From JAUIAI01 sp049680625 (GTDB lineage: Bacteria > Pseudomonadota > Gammaproteobacteria > Burkholderiales > Burkholderiaceae_E), in assembly GCA_049680625.1 (NCBI GenBank), contig JBAUID010000129.1, positions 1 to 36,955 on the forward strand: 36,955 bases of DNA, written 5' to 3'. Under the pieces are notes generated by a model. The model was given only the letters and a program-made list of their open reading frames with translations. It was not told where the DNA came from and did not search any database. Both the position numbers and the translations under genes were made by a program. Below are positions 16,336 to 25,044 of this stretch, piece by piece. Each line of letters opens with the position of its first letter. Positions within the stretch are counted from its first letter, which is position 1.

Positions 16336-16917
16336 ATGAAAATCGTGTCTGCCAGTTTATTTAGCGCTGCTTTGATAACGGTAACCCCTTTGGCGCAGGC
16401 TGCCGATCAACCAAGCGGCGTTTTTGTGGGTTTGTCTGCTGGAGCCGCCGGACTTGAATCTGATGCGCTTGGCCTGAGCACCCTGGAGAGTTCATCCCAT
16501 GCAAACGGGGCTGGTAAGGTCAGCATTGGCTATTGGTTCAACCAGACATGGGGTGTCGAAGCCTCTTATGTTTCCCTCGGTCGCATCGAGCAGACTTATA
16601 ACCTGGGAACGTTTCGTGGTAAAGCGGATTCTTATGCGGTGAGCCTTCTGGGGCGGGTTGCACTAAGTGACCGGTGGTCTTTGGTAGGCAAACTGAACCT
16701 TGCCCATAATCGAATGAAAGACAATGGGTCAACACCAGGGATCGATCAATTTGAGAGATTGCGTGGCTCGGCCACCAGTCTGGTTTTTCCCGGGGTCGAG
16801 GTGAACTACCGGATCAACGAGGCCACAACTGTACTGTTCGAACTTGATTCGCGTGGCCAGGCGGCGGACGGCATTGCCACGGGATACGCTGGTTTTGGTG
16901 TGAGATATCAGTTTTGA
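16336..16917 (+). CDS. small outer-membrane beta-barrel protein (OmpW/OmpX-like)
   Basis: This 193-residue protein has a clean signal peptide (1-22, cleavage after PLAQA). Alternating strands such as GKVSIGYWFNQTWGVEASYV and a final strand GYAGFGVRYQF with C-terminal Phe match the signature recognised by the barrel assembly machinery. The size fits an eight-strand barrel. AGGAGT (16325-16330) precedes ATG 16336. It is divergent from the QseB-like regulator, and the TTAA repeats lie about 80-110 bases upstream, so regulation by that system is plausible. OmpW, OmpX or an OmpA-type barrel cannot be distinguished by eye. Confidence 0.85.
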   Translation: MKIVSASLFSAALITVTPLAQAADQPSGVFVGLSAGAAGLESDALGLSTLESSSHANGAGKVSIGYWFNQTWGVEASYVSLGRIEQTYNLGTFRGKADSYAVSLLGRVALSDRWSLVGKLNLAHNRMKDNGSTPGIDQFERLRGSATSLVFPGVEVNYRINEATTVLFELDSRGQAADGIATGYAGFGVRYQF

Positions 16918-16977
16918 ATGGTTACCAAACGCCAGTCGTAGCGCCCCATTCGTCGCGCCTGGCCCGAGGTGCCTTAT

Positions 16978-17589
16978 TCATACCGTGTCTTTGAGAAATT
17001 CGCTGCAGGTGATCACCGAAGCAATACTGGCCAGGTCAGCCAGCGCTGTTTCGTGTAGCAACTTGCTCAAACTTGCACAACCGTCGCTAAGCACAATCGG
17101 GTGGAACTCTCGGACGTGGGCATCGCGAACCGTACTGGCCACCCCCCCCTGGGTTACGATGCCTGTAACAACAACAGTATCAATGCCGGCATGGCGCAAC
17201 ACCCAATCGAGTTGTGTCGAATAAAACGACGAATAAGCAACCTTATTGACGGCAACGTCAACCAGGTCGTTAAGCGGTTCAACCACTTGCTGACCCCAGG
17301 AATCCGGCGCAAAGTCTCCCCGGGTCAGAAATGGCCGCAACCGCCTGAGGTGTGGTGCAATCATCGGTTCGCCAGTTGCGTCAGGCCACAGGGTAAACCG
17401 GCTGGCGACCACCATTCCGCCGCCGCGTTTGATTGCGTTGGCGACGGTCAGGACTTGTCCGGGTAGGGCCGAAAATTCCGGGGCGCTCTGACCAGCTCGG
17501 CCGTAAGCCCCTTTCGGATCAAGAAAGTCGTTTTGCAAATCGCCGATAAGTAGCGCGGTACGTTTTAAATCGGGCAAAGTGGTCGGCAT
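16978..17589 (-). CDS. isochorismatase-fold hydrolase with Gly at the Cys position
   Basis: This 203-residue protein has the family triad positions: Asp17 in LIGDLQNDF, Lys116 in VAVNKVAYSSFYST, and TGIVTQGGVASTVRDA (142-157), where the nucleophilic Cys of amidase-type members is Gly149. True isochorismatases such as PhzD and EntB also have Gly here and cleave vinyl ethers, while nicotinamidases and carbamoylases need Cys. It may therefore be a non-thiol hydrolase or an inactive relative. The Gly-Gly is encoded by a run of eight G, a place where sequence errors arise, though the frame is intact on both sides. It lies 60 bases downstream of the hydantoinase operon and may belong to it. Confidence 0.84.
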   Translation of the reverse strand: MPTTLPDLKRTALLIGDLQNDFLDPKGAYGRAGQSAPEFSALPGQVLTVANAIKRGGGMVVASRFTLWPDATGEPMIAPHLRRLRPFLTRGDFAPDSWGQQVVEPLNDLVDVAVNKVAYSSFYSTQLDWVLRHAGIDTVVVTGIVTQGGVASTVRDAHVREFHPIVLSDGCASLSKLLHETALADLASIASVITCSEFLKDTV

Positions 17590-17648
17590 ATGGGCGCAAT
17601 GTTTAGTTACTGAATTAGATTACTCAATCACTTGGGTTACGAAAACCG

Positions 17649-19757
17649 CTAGCTTAAAGAAACTATCAGGTTGCCCAGTGTATCAACCCGGGCCGTAAAG
17701 CCAGGTTCGAGCCAGATAGTTGTATCCGGCTGTTCAAAAATAGCTGGCCCGTTTATCGTGGTGTTTGCTGGCATGGCGAGGCGATCAATAACCGGTGTGT
17801 CTTGCCAGACGTCATTGCAAAAGACCGGGCGGCTACCGTGTGTTTCGGATACATCGCCCGCAGCAGCGGGCGCAAGGGCGGTCAAATCAAATTTTTCGCG
17901 TACGCCAGTCACTGTTAGTCGTAAATTAAGTACCCGCACCGGGACCGCCGTCAAAATCTGGCCAAACGACTGTTCATAGGCGGCATTAAATGCGCTTTGA
18001 ATTGCCGCGATAACGGCCTGGCCCCCGATTGCCTGTATGGCCTGTGTTACCGGCACCGCAACCGTATGTGTCTGGCCCTGGTACAACATGTCTAGCTCGG
18101 TATGAACCAGAACATCACGAAAAGGCACTCCAGCGCTGTTTAACGCATTGCGCCCCTGGTTTTCAAGTTCGTCGATGGTCGACAACAGCCGCGTCGTATC
18201 GAGCCGGTCCAGGGCTTGATTCAGGGTTTGAATCGCATCATGCTGCATGTTGGCGATAGCGCAACCCAAGGCTGAGCTAACCCCGGGGTAGCGGGGAATC
18301 AGGCCGCGGGCTACCCCCACTTCTCGCATCATTGCACAGACGTGAAGCGCACCGCCACCGCCAAATGGCATGTAGGCGAACTGATCCGGGTCGTAACCCC
18401 GTTCAATCGATACCAGTCTGACAGCACCTGCCATATTGGCATTGGCAACGGTAAGAATTGCTTCAGCTGCCGCCTCTATGCCCAGGCCAAGCGGTTTTGC
18501 AACGTGTACGTCAATCGCCTGGCGCGCCAGAGAAACATTCAGTTCAGCGAGGTCGCCAATCGGCCGTTGTGGGTTAATCCGTCCTAACACAAGGTTTGCA
18601 TCAGTGACGGTTGGGCCCATCGGATCGTCTGTCGGGGGCATTGCACGCTTACCGTAACAAACGGGGCCGGGGTTGGAGCCGGCGGACTCCGGCCCAACTA
18701 TCAGCAGGCCCGAAGCATCAACCCGGGCAATCGATCCACCACCGGCACCAATTGTCTGGATCTCGATCATCGGGGTGCGCACCACCATGCCAAAGGCAAT
18801 GGATTGTTGTGCGGCCTGGCTGATTTTATTACCGGCGATCAGAGATACATCGAAACTGGTTCCGCCGACATCACCAGTGATGACATTGTCAAACCCGCTG
18901 GACTGGGCAATATGCGCACAGGAGATCACGCCGGCAGCAGGGCCTGACAGTGCGGTCCGCACAGGAAATTGCCGGGTATTGGGAACGGACATCAGACCAC
19001 CGTTACTCTGCACAATGAGTAAAGAGCCGTCAAAGTTCCGTTGCGCCAGCGATTTTTCCAGACTGGCAATATAGTTGCCAACCACGGGCTGCAGGGCCGC
19101 GTTAAGCGAGGCCGTACTGGCTCGTTCGAATTCTCTTACTTCGGGAAGTATCTGATGGGACGCCGTTATGTGCGGATTTGGCCAATAGTCGGTAAGCCAG
19201 GCCAGCGCCTGCTTTTCGTTTTCTGCGTTGGCATAGCTGTTGATAAAAAATATGCACAAGGCTTCACAACCGCTGGCCAGTAATTGATCAGCAGCGGTGG
19301 CCACTTCAGCCTGGTCTACTGGTTGCCGAATGGTGCCGTCGGCCAGGGTTCGTTCGCCGACTTCAATGCGACAGTCACGCGTAATCAATGGTTCAAAAGT
19401 TCCCCAGAGGCCCCAGGTTGTCGGACGGTCGCGGCGTCGCATTTCGAGTACATCGCGAAACCCACGAGTTGTGATCAAACCGGTTTTTGCAACCTTTCTT
19501 TCAAGCAAGGCGTTGGTGCCAACCGTAGTGCCGTGAACGATTGAACCAATCGAAGCGACACCTGCGTTGTGCTTATCCAGGGCTTGTTCAACCCCGATAA
19601 GGAATCCGGTCGACTGATCAGGGCGGGTTGACGGCACCTTGGTGATTTGTACCTGGCCGGTATTCAGATCGAGGGCAAAGATGTCGGTAAATGTTCCGCC
19701 GACATCAACACCGACAGTCAGTGATTTCGATCTGATTTCGGATTTGGCCTTGTTCAT
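17649..19757 (-). CDS. hyuA: hydantoinase/oxoprolinase A-type subunit (HyuA)
   Basis: This 702-residue ATP-dependent amidohydrolase-family subunit has the actin-like N-terminal VGVDVGGTFTDIF (15-27), SNGG (251-254), SGPAAG (271-276), GDVGGTSFDVSL (295-306) and FGGGGALH near 470. The family includes N-methylhydantoinase A, 5-oxoprolinase halves and the acetone/acetophenone carboxylase subunits, all of which spend ATP on amide hydrolysis or carboxylation. Its ATG overlaps the HyuB stop as ATGA, so the two subunits are coupled. It is the last gene of the four-gene aconitase-like/HyuBA operon. The actual substrate cannot be read from sequence; the symbol denotes the family only. Confidence 0.9.
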   Translation of the reverse strand: MNKAKSEIRSKSLTVGVDVGGTFTDIFALDLNTGQVQITKVPSTRPDQSTGFLIGVEQALDKHNAGVASIGSIVHGTTVGTNALLERKVAKTGLITTRGFRDVLEMRRRDRPTTWGLWGTFEPLITRDCRIEVGERTLADGTIRQPVDQAEVATAADQLLASGCEALCIFFINSYANAENEKQALAWLTDYWPNPHITASHQILPEVREFERASTASLNAALQPVVGNYIASLEKSLAQRNFDGSLLIVQSNGGLMSVPNTRQFPVRTALSGPAAGVISCAHIAQSSGFDNVITGDVGGTSFDVSLIAGNKISQAAQQSIAFGMVVRTPMIEIQTIGAGGGSIARVDASGLLIVGPESAGSNPGPVCYGKRAMPPTDDPMGPTVTDANLVLGRINPQRPIGDLAELNVSLARQAIDVHVAKPLGLGIEAAAEAILTVANANMAGAVRLVSIERGYDPDQFAYMPFGGGGALHVCAMMREVGVARGLIPRYPGVSSALGCAIANMQHDAIQTLNQALDRLDTTRLLSTIDELENQGRNALNSAGVPFRDVLVHTELDMLYQGQTHTVAVPVTQAIQAIGGQAVIAAIQSAFNAAYEQSFGQILTAVPVRVLNLRLTVTGVREKFDLTALAPAAAGDVSETHGSRPVFCNDVWQDTPVIDRLAMPANTTINGPAIFEQPDTTIWLEPGFTARVDTLGNLIVSLS

Positions 19758-21454
19758 GAGTCAGATTTTTGGTTGGGTGACTCGGTCGCTGTTGTCACAT
19801 AACCCAGTTCGAGGTCTCGTTGCGTGGCTGACGGTTTCCGAGCGGACGGTGGGCCAAAACCGCCGCCCCCCGGTGATTCGATCCGAATCCGGTCACCTGC
19901 CTGCAAGTTGATGCCAACTTGCTTTGATGCCATCGGCGGTTCTGACCATTGCCCGCTTTGGCAGTAACTGACGCGGTTGCAGGCACCCGCTTGACCACCA
20001 ACCACACCTTGCGGAGCAAAGCGTGACCGTTCGCCGAAAACAAACGCATCGGCATTTTGTTCCAGTAGCTCAATTTCGTAAATTGCTCCAAGCCCACCAC
20101 GATGCTGACCATTCCCGCCGGAGTTGGCACGCAGCGCCCATTCAGTGAAAGCTACTGGATAACTGGCTTCGAGAATTTCCAGAGGCGGGATGGTTGCCAT
20201 TGAAATCGGCGCGTTTCCGTGTGACAGCCCGTCACCCTTCGGATGAGCGCCATGGCCGCCACCAAAAAAACTGAACAACACCCACGACTTCCCTTTGTCC
20301 GGCCCGTGGCTTCGTTTGCCCGCAATAGAGAGCGCATTGATCGTGCCATAAGCCATCGCAGTTGCTGATGCTGGTCGCGCCTGAGCCATTGCGCCAAACA
20401 TGACGTCGATCATCCGCAGAATGGTTTCGGTATAGCCGCCGACCGGGCGCGGCTTTGTCGCATTGATCAACGCGTTGTCATCGATAATAAATTCAACCGG
20501 ATCGAGCACCCCGGCGTTCGCTGGTACCTCGGGAAAGATATGTTTCAGGGCAACATAACAGGCGGCAATTGCCGTGGAGCGTGCGATGTTAACCGGGCCA
20601 GCGCACATTGGCGAAGTGCCGGTAAAGTCAATGGTTAACCTGGGATAGCCATCGACTGCCTTGTGTTCGACCCGCATCGTGACGGCGATTTTCAGTGGTT
20701 CGTCAACGATGCCGTCATTGTCCAGATAGTCTTCGCACGAATAGCTGCCTTCGGGCAGGCTTGCGATATTGCTGCGCATCAGGGTAACAGCCCGCGCGCG
20801 TAATGCGCTCAGGGCTTGCGCAATATTGTCCGCCCCGTAGTCATCCAGCAATGCCGTCAGCCGCTGATAGCCAATTTTAAGTGCAGCCAGCTGACCATTC
20901 AGGTCGCCATACAAGCTATTGGGCAGGCGGGTGTTGGCTTTGAGAATTTCGTAGACGTCCTGGTTCCACTCGCCGCCCCGGACCAGTCTTACCGGCGGTA
21001 TCAACATACCCTCTGCCCAGCATTCAGTGGCGGCTGGATTATAATTACCCGGAACCGCGCCGCCGACATCATGCCAGTGGCCAACAGACGCCAGACAGCA
21101 AAATAGCTGACCCTGGTAAAAAAATGGCTGAACCAGTTTAAAGTCGTTTAAGTGCGTGCCCCCATCATAGGGGTCGTTAAAAACCCAGATGTCGCCATCT
21201 TGCAAGCCGTTGCTTTGCCTTGCTGCTGCGCCAATCGCGGCGCGCACCGCAAAAGCCATTGCACCGACAAAAACCGGTAGCCCGGACTTACCCTGTATCA
21301 GCGTGTCACCTGAAACCGCGTCATACAGGCCATGGGACGCATCATGGGCTTCTGCGATTATGGGATTAAACGCGCTGCGGTAAAGCGTAGCGTCCATTTC
21401 ATCTGCAATTTGCTCGAGACGTCCCTTCAAGACGGCTAGTCGGACCGCATCCAT
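19754..21454 (-). CDS. hyuB: hydantoinase/oxoprolinase B-type subunit (HyuB)
   Basis: This 566-residue subunit shows the conserved NDPYDGGTHLND (93-104), GGGHGAHPKGDG, the glycine-rich ANSGGNGQHRGGLG, and a C-terminal SPGGGGFGPP, all typical of HyuB. It pairs with the HyuA protein, whose start overlaps its stop by 4 bases. Its own ATG overlaps the stop of the aconitase-like small subunit by one base (TAATG). The position between aconitase-type subunits and HyuA suggests consecutive steps on one carboxylic-acid or lactam substrate. About 20 residues at the end are polar and variable. Confidence 0.9.
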   Translation of the reverse strand: MDAVRLAVLKGRLEQIADEMDATLYRSAFNPIIAEAHDASHGLYDAVSGDTLIQGKSGLPVFVGAMAFAVRAAIGAAARQSNGLQDGDIWVFNDPYDGGTHLNDFKLVQPFFYQGQLFCCLASVGHWHDVGGAVPGNYNPAATECWAEGMLIPPVRLVRGGEWNQDVYEILKANTRLPNSLYGDLNGQLAALKIGYQRLTALLDDYGADNIAQALSALRARAVTLMRSNIASLPEGSYSCEDYLDNDGIVDEPLKIAVTMRVEHKAVDGYPRLTIDFTGTSPMCAGPVNIARSTAIAACYVALKHIFPEVPANAGVLDPVEFIIDDNALINATKPRPVGGYTETILRMIDVMFGAMAQARPASATAMAYGTINALSIAGKRSHGPDKGKSWVLFSFFGGGHGAHPKGDGLSHGNAPISMATIPPLEILEASYPVAFTEWALRANSGGNGQHRGGLGAIYEIELLEQNADAFVFGERSRFAPQGVVGGQAGACNRVSYCQSGQWSEPPMASKQVGINLQAGDRIRIESPGGGGFGPPSARKPSATQRDLELGYVTTATESPNQKSDS

Positions 21455-22008
21455 TAAGCGGCTCCAGTTGATGAATCCAATCGTTGACGCAGCTGCGCTA
21501 TCAGGCCGCCGGCGTCGACCATAGACTGAAGGAAGTCCGGCAGTGGTTCGAAAGCGATACTTGTTGGCGCAGTCATTGACCCACTTTGATAGCTTAGGAT
21601 CGACGGATCGGTGGTCACCTGAACGATTGCCCCGTCATCAATGTCTTCGGCCTGGGGGCAGATGTAAACCGGCAAACCCAGGTTCAGCGCGTTGCGATAA
21701 AACAAGCCGGCAAAAGACGGTGCAAAAACTGCGGCGATACCCAGGGATTTTAAAACCCCGGCAGCCTGCTCCCGGGACGAGCCAACACCAAAGTTGGGGC
21801 CGGCAACAATGACGTCTCCCGGGCGTACGTCGCGTGCAAAATCGGGGTCAAGGGATTCAAGGCAATGTTCAGCAATTTTTTCCAGGCTTAACTTCATGTA
21901 GATGCCGGGCGCAAGAACATCGGTATCAATATTGGCTGGCAACTTCCAGGCTCTTGGGCCTGAATTGGCGGGAATCGAACAAGCGCTTGCGGGTTTTGGT
22001 GTTGTCAT
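21454..22008 (-). CDS. aconitase-family small subunit (LeuD/dimethylmalate dehydratase-like)
   Basis: From ATG 22008 the protein has 184 residues. It carries NIDTDVLAPGIY (26-37) and NFGVGSSREQA (72-82), the swivel-domain substrate-binding loop of isopropylmalate-dehydratase-type enzymes; the usual NFGCGSSREHA has Val for Cys and Gln for His here. The start was chosen because it overlaps the large-subunit stop by one base (TGATG); a longer frame inside the upstream gene has no family similarity. It completes the active site of the large subunit. Departures from the LeuD loop and the company of HyuBA argue against leucine synthesis and for a catabolic hydro-lyase. Confidence 0.87.
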   Translation of the reverse strand: MTTPKPASACSIPANSGPRAWKLPANIDTDVLAPGIYMKLSLEKIAEHCLESLDPDFARDVRPGDVIVAGPNFGVGSSREQAAGVLKSLGIAAVFAPSFAGLFYRNALNLGLPVYICPQAEDIDDGAIVQVTTDPSILSYQSGSMTAPTSIAFEPLPDFLQSMVDAGGLIAQLRQRLDSSTGAA

Positions 22009-23273
22009 CAGAGTAGTTCCCGGGGGTCGGTGAGTCGCCCGCGTACCGCGCTGGCAGCAACCGTGTAAGGTGAACCAAGCCATACCTGGGCTGATGCCGC
22101 GCCCATCCGGCCCTGGAAGTTACGCGCGGTCGATGAGATAACCCGTGCGCCTTCACTAATACGGGAGCCGTACCCGGCGCAGGCGCCACAGGCCGACGGC
22201 AACAAGTGGGCGCCGGCATCGATCAAGATTTGTAAGCTGCCGTCGACCCGCGCTGCCTCTTGATCGCGGACACTGGCCGGGGCAAGTAAAAACGCCACCG
22301 AGGATGCAATTTTCTTGCCGCGCAACACTGCTGCGGCGGCCTGCATGTCGACCAGTTTTGCGCCGGTACAGGCCCCAAGGTAGGCAATATCAACCGGGCT
22401 TGGTTCGCACTGTGACGCGGCAACCGAATTGGCCGGACTGTGCGGCAGGGCGATTTGTGGCTCAATCAAGGTGGCATCGAATCGATGCAACTCCACGTCG
22501 GCACCGGCATCACCCTGGCCGGCAGATAAATCTATTGCACAATCAGGTACCCCGGCTTTGAGTAAGTACTGTCGGGTGGTTTCGTCAGCCTGCACCAGGC
22601 CAGCCTGGGCACCCAGTTCGGCGGCCATGTTGGATAAAGTCATTCGTTCGGGCATGTCCATTGCACTGACCGTCGAACCAGCAAATTCAACAGCCTGATA
22701 CTGGCCGCCATCCATGCCGTAACGGCCGATCAGGGTCAGCATGAGATCTTTTGCGCTGACTCCGCGGTCAAGTTGGCCGTCGAACTGGTATCGAATGGTT
22801 CTGGGTACCCGCACCCATATTTCACCAGTCACTACCACGCCGAGCATCTCGGTCGCGCCGATGCCAAACATGTAAGTGCCAAAGGCTCCGCCAGTGGGCG
22901 AGTGTGAATCGCCGCCAACACAAAACATTCCCGGGCGCAGGTGGCCACGCTCGGGCAGAACCACGTGGCAAATACCTTGTGAGTCGTAGAAGTTTTTTAA
23001 CTTCATCTTGTCGGCCCACTCACGGGCGATCTGCACGATTTGCTGGCTTTCTCTATCCGGTGCTGATAGATAGTGATCGATAACCAGGACAATCCGGTCA
23101 GTATCCCAGACTGTCGCGCCAAGCGAGTCAAGCATCGGCTGCAGTCGCCTTGGACCGCTCGAGTCATGGAACATCGCGAGGTCAACCTCGCAGGTGACGA
23201 TGTCGCCGGGGTTGACCTCGGACTGACCGCTGGCCCGGGCCAGAATTTTCTGTGCAAGTGTCTGTCCGGTCAT
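22008..23273 (-). CDS. aconitase-family large subunit (LeuC/dimethylmalate dehydratase-like)
   Basis: This 421-residue protein has the [4Fe-4S] ligands Cys302 (LGACTG), Cys362 and Cys365 (ACGACAG), GDSHSPTGGAFG (121-132), FGIGATE (136-142) and STARNFQGRMG (381-391). This is the homoaconitase/3-isopropylmalate/2,3-dimethylmalate dehydratase group that adds or removes water on hydroxy-dicarboxylic acids. The start ATG 23273 has GGGGA about 8 bases upstream and gives the usual N-terminus MTGQTLAQKIL; the open frame continues 32 codons further. It is first of the operon and divergent from the PBP4 gene, with about 100 bases shared between the starts. The substrate is unknown. Confidence 0.9.
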   Translation of the reverse strand: MTGQTLAQKILARASGQSEVNPGDIVTCEVDLAMFHDSSGPRRLQPMLDSLGATVWDTDRIVLVIDHYLSAPDRESQQIVQIAREWADKMKLKNFYDSQGICHVVLPERGHLRPGMFCVGGDSHSPTGGAFGTYMFGIGATEMLGVVVTGEIWVRVPRTIRYQFDGQLDRGVSAKDLMLTLIGRYGMDGGQYQAVEFAGSTVSAMDMPERMTLSNMAAELGAQAGLVQADETTRQYLLKAGVPDCAIDLSAGQGDAGADVELHRFDATLIEPQIALPHSPANSVAASQCEPSPVDIAYLGACTGAKLVDMQAAAAVLRGKKIASSVAFLLAPASVRDQEAARVDGSLQILIDAGAHLLPSACGACAGYGSRISEGARVISSTARNFQGRMGAASAQVWLGSPYTVAASAVRGRLTDPRELL

Positions 23274-23377
23274 ATGATGATTTTCCCCGGGGGCGTATTC
23301 CCGATCGTGAAATAATGGACGCAATGAACCTGTTTGCCCAATCTCAATCTGTTTGTCAGCCCGCATCAATAATAATA

Positions 23378-24805
23378 ATGCGGATATTGTTTATCCTGCT
23401 TATCGTGTCGACATGGGCGCAGGCTGCGCCGCTGGAGCCGCCAGTGGCGCGGTGGCTGCAAGATGCCGGTGTGGCAACCGTCAAAGCCGGGCTGGAAGTC
23501 CGGGCAGTGGATGATGGGAGTGTACTCGCCGCGGTTGGCGCCGCTGATTTACTGAATCCAGCTTCTGTGATCAAGGTGTTAACGGGATGGGCTGCCCTGG
23601 GCCTGCTGGGTGATGACTATCGCTGGCGAACCCGCTTCTTTTTGAATGGGCCGCTGCTTAACGGCCGTCTAAACGGCGACCTGGTTATTGTTGGCGGTGG
23701 TGACCCCAAACTGGTTGTTGAAGACCTGACCGAAATAGTGAGCCAGATGCGTGCGCTTGGTCTGCAACATATCGGTGGGGACGTCTTACTTGACGACTCT
23801 TTATACATTGTGGATCGGCAGCGGGCTGATGCCTTCGATGGCCTGATTTCAGAGCCATATAACGTGCGGCCCAACGCCGTGATGATGAATTTCAAATCAA
23901 CCAAGTTCACCCTGAGTCCGGTCAGTGGCAAAGTAGCCGTCGAACTGGATCCGCCGCTGGCCGGGGTACGGGTAGAAAACCAATTGCGCCTGGTCAAAGG
24001 CAGCTGCCGGCACCGGGCGCGCGACATCACGGTGATAAATGCGGGTTCATCGGCTCGGCCGGCTATTCGCCTGCAAGGTAAATATTCCAGGGGTTGTAAG
24101 ACCCAGTCGTCGTTCCACGCCGTACTGAATCATCGGCAGTTTATCGATGCATTTTTCAGGGCCGGATGGGAGGCGGCTGGTGGCTCCCTTGGCGGACATG
24201 CCCGTTTCAGCCCGGGTAAGTTGGCAGCAATGACAAAATTGTCAGGTAAAAGCCTGACTTCCTGGTACCAGTGGGATTCCCCCCGGACACTCGGCGACGT
24301 CGTCTCGGACATCAACAAGTTTAGTAATAACGTGATGACGCGGCAGCTTTTGCTGCAACTGGCAGCAACCAGCGGAGCACAACCGGCCAATCGTGCCGCG
24401 GGGTTAAGAGCAGTGCACGCCTGGCTCAGGCTGAACGGCCTGTCATTACCAGGCCTTATTCTTGAGAATGGCTCTGGCCTGTCCCGGGAAACACGGATCA
24501 GTGCTTCGGGGCTGACCCGGGTGCTGGTTAAGGCAGCCAACTCAGAGCAGGGGCAGCGGCTGCGGGAGTCTCTGCCCATTGCCGGAGTCGACGGTACGAT
24601 GCGCTGGCGGTTGAATAAGTCAGCTGTCGCCGGTCAGGCCTGGATAAAAACCGGTTCCCTTGATCAAGTGCGCTCGATTGCGGGTTATGTCAGGGCCGGC
24701 TCCGGAAAGATGTACGCACTGACCATGATCGTGAATGGGCCTGGTGCCCGTCGTTCGCACCCGGTGCAGGATGCGCTGATCCAATGGGTCTATGACAATG
24801 GCTGA
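23378..24805 (+). CDS. dacB: D-alanyl-D-alanine carboxypeptidase/endopeptidase, PBP4 family
   Basis: From ATG 23378 the protein has 475 residues with an 18-residue signal peptide (ends STWAQA). It has the penicillin-binding motifs SVIK (63-66), SNN (316-318) and KTG (424-426), with the large insertion between SxxK and SxN that marks PBP4/class C low-molecular-mass enzymes. It trims peptidoglycan stem peptides in the periplasm. The open frame extends 42 codons upstream, but the signal peptide starts at this ATG. No Shine-Dalgarno site is seen, and the ATG sits in the 3' arm of a 6-bp hairpin (23361-23366 with 23378-23383). A lytic transglycosylase follows after the non-coding stretch. Confidence 0.92.
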   Translation: MRILFILLIVSTWAQAAPLEPPVARWLQDAGVATVKAGLEVRAVDDGSVLAAVGAADLLNPASVIKVLTGWAALGLLGDDYRWRTRFFLNGPLLNGRLNGDLVIVGGGDPKLVVEDLTEIVSQMRALGLQHIGGDVLLDDSLYIVDRQRADAFDGLISEPYNVRPNAVMMNFKSTKFTLSPVSGKVAVELDPPLAGVRVENQLRLVKGSCRHRARDITVINAGSSARPAIRLQGKYSRGCKTQSSFHAVLNHRQFIDAFFRAGWEAAGGSLGGHARFSPGKLAAMTKLSGKSLTSWYQWDSPRTLGDVVSDINKFSNNVMTRQLLLQLAATSGAQPANRAAGLRAVHAWLRLNGLSLPGLILENGSGLSRETRISASGLTRVLVKAANSEQGQRLRESLPIAGVDGTMRWRLNKSAVAGQAWIKTGSLDQVRSIAGYVRAGSGKMYALTMIVNGPGARRSHPVQDALIQWVYDNG

Positions 24806-24900
24806 TCAAAGCGGGAACAGCGGAAAGTGGAAACAGCGGGGCGCGGGTCTGGGTGTAGAGCAATTTGTTCTACCAGCAGTCAATTCGGCGGATTGTGGCC

Positions 24901-24968
24901 ATCGTTGCCATCGAAGCCGAATATGCTTCGTTGTTCATGCAACAAATCTGTCTTTTATTGGCAACGAT
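24901..24968. other. three-way-junction inverted-repeat element
   Basis: An outer perfect 10-bp stem (ATCGTTGCCA at 24901-24910 with its complement at 24959-24968) encloses two hairpins. One is CGAAGC/GCTTCG (24912-24917 with 24925-24930, loop of 7) and the other TTGTT/AACAA (24931-24935 with 24941-24945, loop of 5). No T-run follows, so it is not a standard terminator. It could be the mRNA end of the PBP4 gene, a small structured RNA, or a folded repeat. No second copy was seen in this window. Confidence 0.45.
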
Positions 24969-25044
24969 ATATTGGAGTCGATTCTATAAAGAGACAGTAA
25001 GTTGTTGAAATTTAACTATTTTCTGATCCAGCCAGGTTTTCAAA

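Noticed and set aside
21454..23273. Leucine-biosynthesis leuCD
   Set aside because: No leuA or leuB is adjacent, the small-subunit loop departs from LeuD, and the operon continues into HyuB and HyuA, so a catabolic enzyme is more likely.
24130..24579. 149-codon antisense frame within the PBP4 gene
   Set aside because: The plus-strand frame has the penicillin-binding motifs; the antisense frame is low in plausible protein character.
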